Below are positions 60,417 through 64,000 of a stretch of 64,000 nucleotides of DNA, piece by piece. The number at the start of each line of letters is the position of its first letter. Position 1 is the first letter of the stretch. The DNA lies in assembly GCA_934699585.1 (NCBI GenBank), contig CAKUWY010000001.1, positions 62,001 to 126,000 of the forward strand. Reading direction: 5' to 3'. This stretch comes from an uncultured Fibrobacter sp. GTDB taxonomy: Bacteria > Fibrobacterota > Fibrobacteria > Fibrobacterales > Fibrobacteraceae. The notes under the pieces were generated by a model. The model saw nothing but the letters and a program-made list of their open reading frames with translations. It searched no databases and was not told the origin of the DNA. The position numbers and the translations under genes are program-made.

Positions 60417-62789
60417 ATGAACGAGACCCTGTTTATCCATTCGCCCATTACCTTGGTGCTCTCCCTGGTCGCAATTATCCTTGCCGCCTCGTATTCCACC
60501 ATGATGGGGCAAAAAATCAAAGTTTCGTCACTTCCCTTTGCCGTCCGCTACCTGGTAATCACCATCATCGCCTGGAACATACTTGCCTTTGTAGGCACCC
60601 TGTTCTTTAGCGGAAACCACCCCGGTCTTGGCGGACAAATCGTATTTGGGCTACAGGCCATGATCTGGATACAGGCGGGCAATACCATCTACAAGGTGGC
60701 CCTATTGAACCTCCATTCAAAATCCAATCTTCTCTGGAACATTTTCAATATTTTCGGCGTCGTTTTGGTGGCCATTTCAACAGCAATTCTATGCCTGCAC
60801 CCGGCCTTCATTACCGAATTGTCGCTGTTCGGGCACCACATCTTCGCCCACCGTCCGAATTTCGTGCTGTTCAGCATCTTCTTTTTCATCTTCGTTTTCC
60901 CGGAACTGCTCCGCAGCATCTTTGTGTTGCTACGAAACGCCCTGCGCACTAGCGACCAGGCCCAGAGCCAAATCAGCATCTACATGACAGGCGCCCTTGC
61001 CTTCTTCGTCATCATCCCCCTGCTCTTCGACTTTTTTATTCCCATCATCCAGCGCGGACAGACCAGCCACTTTATGCTGTGGTACCAGTTCTCGTACCTA
61101 TTCCTGACCATCATCTGCGGGCAGTACTACACTTCCATATCTTTCAGGAACAAGAGCGCTTCCTGGTTCTTGGACAAGTTGAGGAAAGACGTAGGCGACT
61201 GCTATTTCTCCTTTGACAACGAAGGGAATATCCTCACGGCAAACCCCGCAGCTGAAACCCTTTTCCGCATGACCGAAACCGACATGCAAAAGAAAAAAAT
61301 CCAGGATCTGCTGCCCGGGCTGGATATCAAACACGATGGCAGCAAGAGTAATGTCAATGTCAAGATTTTGAACGAGCAGCACTCCTTCAACGTGAGCATC
61401 TACCGTATCCAAAAGTCCTTGACCACGTTCAGCAACGTGCTTCTGCTTAGCGACCAGAGCAACTCCCTGCTTTACAAGCAACGCATCGAATCCCTGAACG
61501 CCCAGTTTGCCGAATACAAGCAGGACCTGTTGCGTTACCAGGACCGTCTGGACAGTTCCCAGAAAAAATCCAACGAAAACGAATCGTTCCTCAACACCCT
61601 CATCAACGCGCTCCCCTTCCAGTTCTGGGCCAAGAACGAACACGGCGTCTATATGGCGCAAAACCAGCGGGACTTGCAAAAACGGGGCAACCTGTTCCAT
61701 ACCACAGACGACGCCGAAAGCATTTCGAGCTACGAGCTGGAAGCCCGAGAAAAGGGCAACCCCAACAGCCACACCAGCTATGAACTTCTGGACGGCGAAG
61801 AAATTTCCGAAGACGAAGCCAACGTGCAAATCAACGCCGGAAAATTTGTGTCCATTTTCGAGAACATGTTTATCCCCATCCTCTCCAAGCATTCGCCCTA
61901 CAAGGTCATCGGTATCAAGATAGACATGACCGACCAGAAGCGTGTAGAGCGAGAAAGAAACATCCTCCAGGAACAAAAGAACATCCATTCCAGGCTCGAA
62001 GAACTGGGCACCCTTTGCGGAGCCTTCGCCCACGACTACAACAACATCCTGGGGTCCCAAATCGGATTCTGCCAGCTGGCATCGGAAATGCTTGGAACCA
62101 TCCAGTCCGAAGAAGTAGACGACAGCATCAAGAAAAAGGTGCTCACCGCCGGAAACTTCGTGGCAGAAGCCACCAAGGCCGCCCAGCGGGGGAAAGTCTC
62201 GCTAGAAGAACTGCTGAACACCATACGCGGCCAGGCCAAGAGCTCCGGCGACACCATCGTTTTCGCCCCTTACATGATAATCGACGACGTGAAGAACAAA
62301 CTTTCCCTGACCCTTCCGCCGAACATTTCCATCAGCTCCAGCAAGATGGACAAGTCCATCCGCATTTCGGGAATCCCCGCCGCCCTGGACCGCATTATCA
62401 GCAACCTTTCCAACAATGCCCTCTTCGCCATGAAGGAGATGGGCGGCACCCTGACCTTCGGGCTAGAAAAAGAAACCTTGGCACAGCAGCTGATTACGCC
62501 CTACGCTCCGCCTATCCCGCCCGGAAATTACGCCAAGTTTACCATAGCGGACACGGGTACCGGCATGGATTCCAACACGCTGGAACGAATTTTCTCGCCG
62601 TTCTTTACCACCAAGGCTCCTGGCGAGGGTCTGGGCCTGGGTCTTTCTTCGGCTCTCCGCCTGCTAAAAGAGGGAAATGCCTATCTGACCGTACAGACAA
62701 GGCTTGGCGAAGGAACTAATTTTAATCTATATTGGTCATTGTATAACGAATCTCAAGGGGAACAAAATGTCCACAGTTCTAATTATTGA
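60417..62789 (+). CDS. Membrane sensor histidine kinase with 7-8 TM helices and two PAS domains
   Basis: 790 residues. Seven or eight transmembrane helices (about 8-245) form an input domain of the 7TM/MASE type. PAS domains at about 258-350 and 395-505 with a coiled coil between them (355-392). The phospho-acceptor is H539 in AFAHDYNNIL, the H-D-x-N-N-x-L pattern of NtrB-type relay kinases. The HATPase domain has N (SNNALFAMKE, about 668), DTGTGM, FSPFFTTK and GEGLGLGLSSA boxes. The signal is unknown. The next gene, a lone receiver, overlaps its end by 23 nt; a sigma54 activator follows. Confidence 0.93.
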   Translation: MNETLFIHSPITLVLSLVAIILAASYSTMMGQKIKVSSLPFAVRYLVITIIAWNILAFVGTLFFSGNHPGLGGQIVFGLQAMIWIQAGNTIYKVALLNLHSKSNLLWNIFNIFGVVLVAISTAILCLHPAFITELSLFGHHIFAHRPNFVLFSIFFFIFVFPELLRSIFVLLRNALRTSDQAQSQISIYMTGALAFFVIIPLLFDFFIPIIQRGQTSHFMLWYQFSYLFLTIICGQYYTSISFRNKSASWFLDKLRKDVGDCYFSFDNEGNILTANPAAETLFRMTETDMQKKKIQDLLPGLDIKHDGSKSNVNVKILNEQHSFNVSIYRIQKSLTTFSNVLLLSDQSNSLLYKQRIESLNAQFAEYKQDLLRYQDRLDSSQKKSNENESFLNTLINALPFQFWAKNEHGVYMAQNQRDLQKRGNLFHTTDDAESISSYELEAREKGNPNSHTSYELLDGEEISEDEANVQINAGKFVSIFENMFIPILSKHSPYKVIGIKIDMTDQKRVERERNILQEQKNIHSRLEELGTLCGAFAHDYNNILGSQIGFCQLASEMLGTIQSEEVDDSIKKKVLTAGNFVAEATKAAQRGKVSLEELLNTIRGQAKSSGDTIVFAPYMIIDDVKNKLSLTLPPNISISSSKMDKSIRISGIPAALDRIISNLSNNALFAMKEMGGTLTFGLEKETLAQQLITPYAPPIPPGNYAKFTIADTGTGMDSNTLERIFSPFFTTKAPGEGLGLGLSSALRLLKEGNAYLTVQTRLGEGTNFNLYWSLYNESQGEQNVHSSNY

Positions 62790-63141
62790 TGACGACACCC
62801 AGTTCAATCTGATGCTCAAGTCCGCATTGGAAATCAAGGGTTACGAAGTGGAAACCGCCGCCAACGGAAAAGAAGGCAAGGCTCTCTACCAGAACAAGAA
62901 ATACGATGTCATCATTACCGACATCATCATGCCCGACGTAGACGGCTACGAAGTCATTCTGGACCTCCGCCGCATGGGCATGAGCGACCGGACCATCGCC
63001 GTGAGCGGTGGCGGACGCACTGCCGCCGATGACTACCTGGTGACCGCCCAGCATTTTGACGTTGCCGCCACATTCAACAAGCCCATAGACTTGCAGGCCC
63101 TCCGCGACAAGGTGGACGAAATCATCAAGAGCCACAGCTAA
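62767..63141 (+). CDS. Single-domain response regulator
   Basis: 124 residues from ATG 62767 (AAGGGGAAC upstream), overlapping the kinase gene. CheY-like receiver only: acid pocket D8-D10, phospho-site D52 in ITDIIMP, Ser/Thr in AVSGG, Lys near 105 in FNKPID. No output domain, so it probably passes phosphate on or acts by protein contact. Together with the kinase and the following activator it suggests a phosphorelay. Confidence 0.92.
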   Translation: MSTVLIIDDDTQFNLMLKSALEIKGYEVETAANGKEGKALYQNKKYDVIITDIIMPDVDGYEVILDLRRMGMSDRTIAVSGGGRTAADDYLVTAQHFDVAATFNKPIDLQALRDKVDEIIKSHS

Positions 63142-63144
63142 TCC

Positions 63145-64000
63145 ATGAATATTCTGATCGCCGATTTAGACGATTCCTTTATCAGCGACATCCGGCGTTC
63201 CTGGTCCTTAAAGGACACGGAACTTATCCTCTGCAGCGACAGGGAATCCCTAATGCCTCTCGTCAAGAAGGACTCTATAGACCTTGCGTTTATAGAGGTT
63301 CCCCTTTTGACCCATTCCAACATGGACATGGTCAGCTTCTTGAAGGAGAAGAACCCCGGCATCGAGATCTTTGTGCTCTGCGACAGCAAGAACTGGCCGG
63401 GCGCCACCAGCGCCATAGCGAGAGGCGCCAACAGTTTCTTGATGAAACCCGCCACCGTGGAGCAACTGGAAGATATCGCCAAGAAAATCCAGGCGCAACA
63501 GCAGAACAACTCCACCCACCAGCTCATGGAATCCCAGGTTTTGGACAGCCTCCTGGGAGACACCCCCGAAATGCGGAAAATCCTCAAGACGGTTTACAAG
63601 ATTGCCCCCACCACGAGTACCGTCTTGATTACCGGCGAATCCGGGTCTGGCAAAGAGTTTTTGGCCAACGTCATCCACCGCTACAGCAAGCGGGCAAGTT
63701 CCCCCTTCGTGGCGGTAAACTGCGGCGCCATTCCCGAAAACCTGATCGAGAGCGAACTCTTCGGAAGCAAGAAGGGCTCCTACACGGGTTCTACCGCCGA
63801 CAAGAAAGGCCTTTTTGAATCCGCCAACGGCGGCACGTTGTTCCTGGACGAAGTGGGCGAACTCTCCCCCGCCACACAGGTCAAGCTTTTGCGCTTTTTA
63901 CAAAGCCACGAAATCCGTCGCGTCGGCGAGACCGAGGCCCGCTACCTGGACGTGCGCATCGTGGCAGCCACCAACCGCGACCTTCAGCAGGCCATGGAAC
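63145..64000 (+). CDS. Sigma54-dependent activator with atypical receiver, 3' end cut by window
   Basis: At least 285 residues, NtrC-like. Receiver domain (1-120): acid pocket D7/D9 and K101 (FLMKP) are present, but the phospho-site is E51 (AFIEVP) in place of Asp. AAA+ domain from about 136: Walker A GESGSGKE (164-171), the sigma54-contact loop GSYTGS (211-216; usually GAFTGA), Walker B GGTLFLDEVGEL. It starts three bases after the response-regulator stop. A Glu at the phospho-site often mimics the active state, so it may be active without phosphate or use other control. The DNA-binding part lies outside the window. Confidence 0.92.
   Translation, partial: MNILIADLDDSFISDIRRSWSLKDTELILCSDRESLMPLVKKDSIDLAFIEVPLLTHSNMDMVSFLKEKNPGIEIFVLCDSKNWPGATSAIARGANSFLMKPATVEQLEDIAKKIQAQQQNNSTHQLMESQVLDSLLGDTPEMRKILKTVYKIAPTTSTVLITGESGSGKEFLANVIHRYSKRASSPFVAVNCGAIPENLIESELFGSKKGSYTGSTADKKGLFESANGGTLFLDEVGELSPATQVKLLRFLQSHEIRRVGETEARYLDVRIVAATNRDLQQAME

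Overview
The window looks like a chromosome segment of a Fibrobacter species or a close relative. Two proteins carry the Fibrobacter succinogenes major paralogous (FISUMP) domain, many secreted proteins are lipoproteins with Ser-rich linkers, and there are a GH5 endoglucanase-like lipoprotein and a GH8 exo-oligoxylanase. Several promoter-like sites read TATATTTG or TAnnTTTG, as in the Bacteroidetes side of the FCB group. The organism name is inferred from family content; no rRNA is present.

Layout. 0-8 kb: end of a phospholipid acyltransferase fusion (aas-like), a lipoprotein, rpmE2 (L31 type B), a LysM-like lipoprotein, then a minus-strand group containing maf, rodZ and hisB, preceded by a GNAT/small-protein pair that resembles a toxin-antitoxin module. 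8-15.5 kb: four minus-strand lipoproteins sharing an N-terminal ~45-residue Cys-paired repeat ('DLPNC' repeat) attached to different C-termini (FISUMP, GH5 endoglucanase, none, a large unknown region). 15.9-21 kb: GH8, a MORN-like/FISUMP lipoprotein, argJ, greA, holA. 21-25.8 kb: a 1560-residue AT-rich lipoprotein built of 15 units of about 74 residues. 25.8-27.4 kb: a probable outer-membrane beta-barrel protein.

27.6-41.4 kb is the division and cell-wall (dcw) cluster on the minus strand, in transcription order mraZ-rsmH-ftsL-ftsI-murE-murF-ftsW-murG-murC-ftsQ-ftsA-ftsZ. Nearly every junction overlaps by 1-14 nt. mraY is absent and murD lies about 15 kb beyond mraZ (56.3 kb), after tpiA and secG. 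Helically phased GTGG/GTGT boxes precede mraZ and look like its operator.

41.8-50.1 kb is an accessory island: tandem ORF6N-domain paralogues with matching palindromic upstream sites, an Rpn-family PD-(D/E)XK nuclease with a hairpin/terminator leader, a repeat-rich 690-bp spacer, and a cytosine-C5 methyltransferase with McrB- and McrC-like proteins (a LlaJI-like restriction-modification arrangement). 50.4-64 kb returns to core genes: M23 peptidase, unknown secreted and outer-membrane-like proteins, a BamE-like lipoprotein, tpiA, secG, murD, tRNA-Leu(GAG), tgt, a radical SAM protein, and a two-component group (membrane histidine kinase, single-domain response regulator, sigma54 activator cut by the window end).

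Two kinds of small dispersed repeats recur. One is a GC-rich hairpin (ATCCTCGC-loop-GCGAGGAT with compensatory variants), one copy of which lies in frame inside mcrC. The other is degenerate short tandem repeats (AATGTGR-like, TTAGGGGC-like, GACGAGA-like) that usually start just after stop codons and in one case sit in frame inside the radical SAM gene. No CRISPR array, rRNA, prophage or complete insertion sequence was seen.
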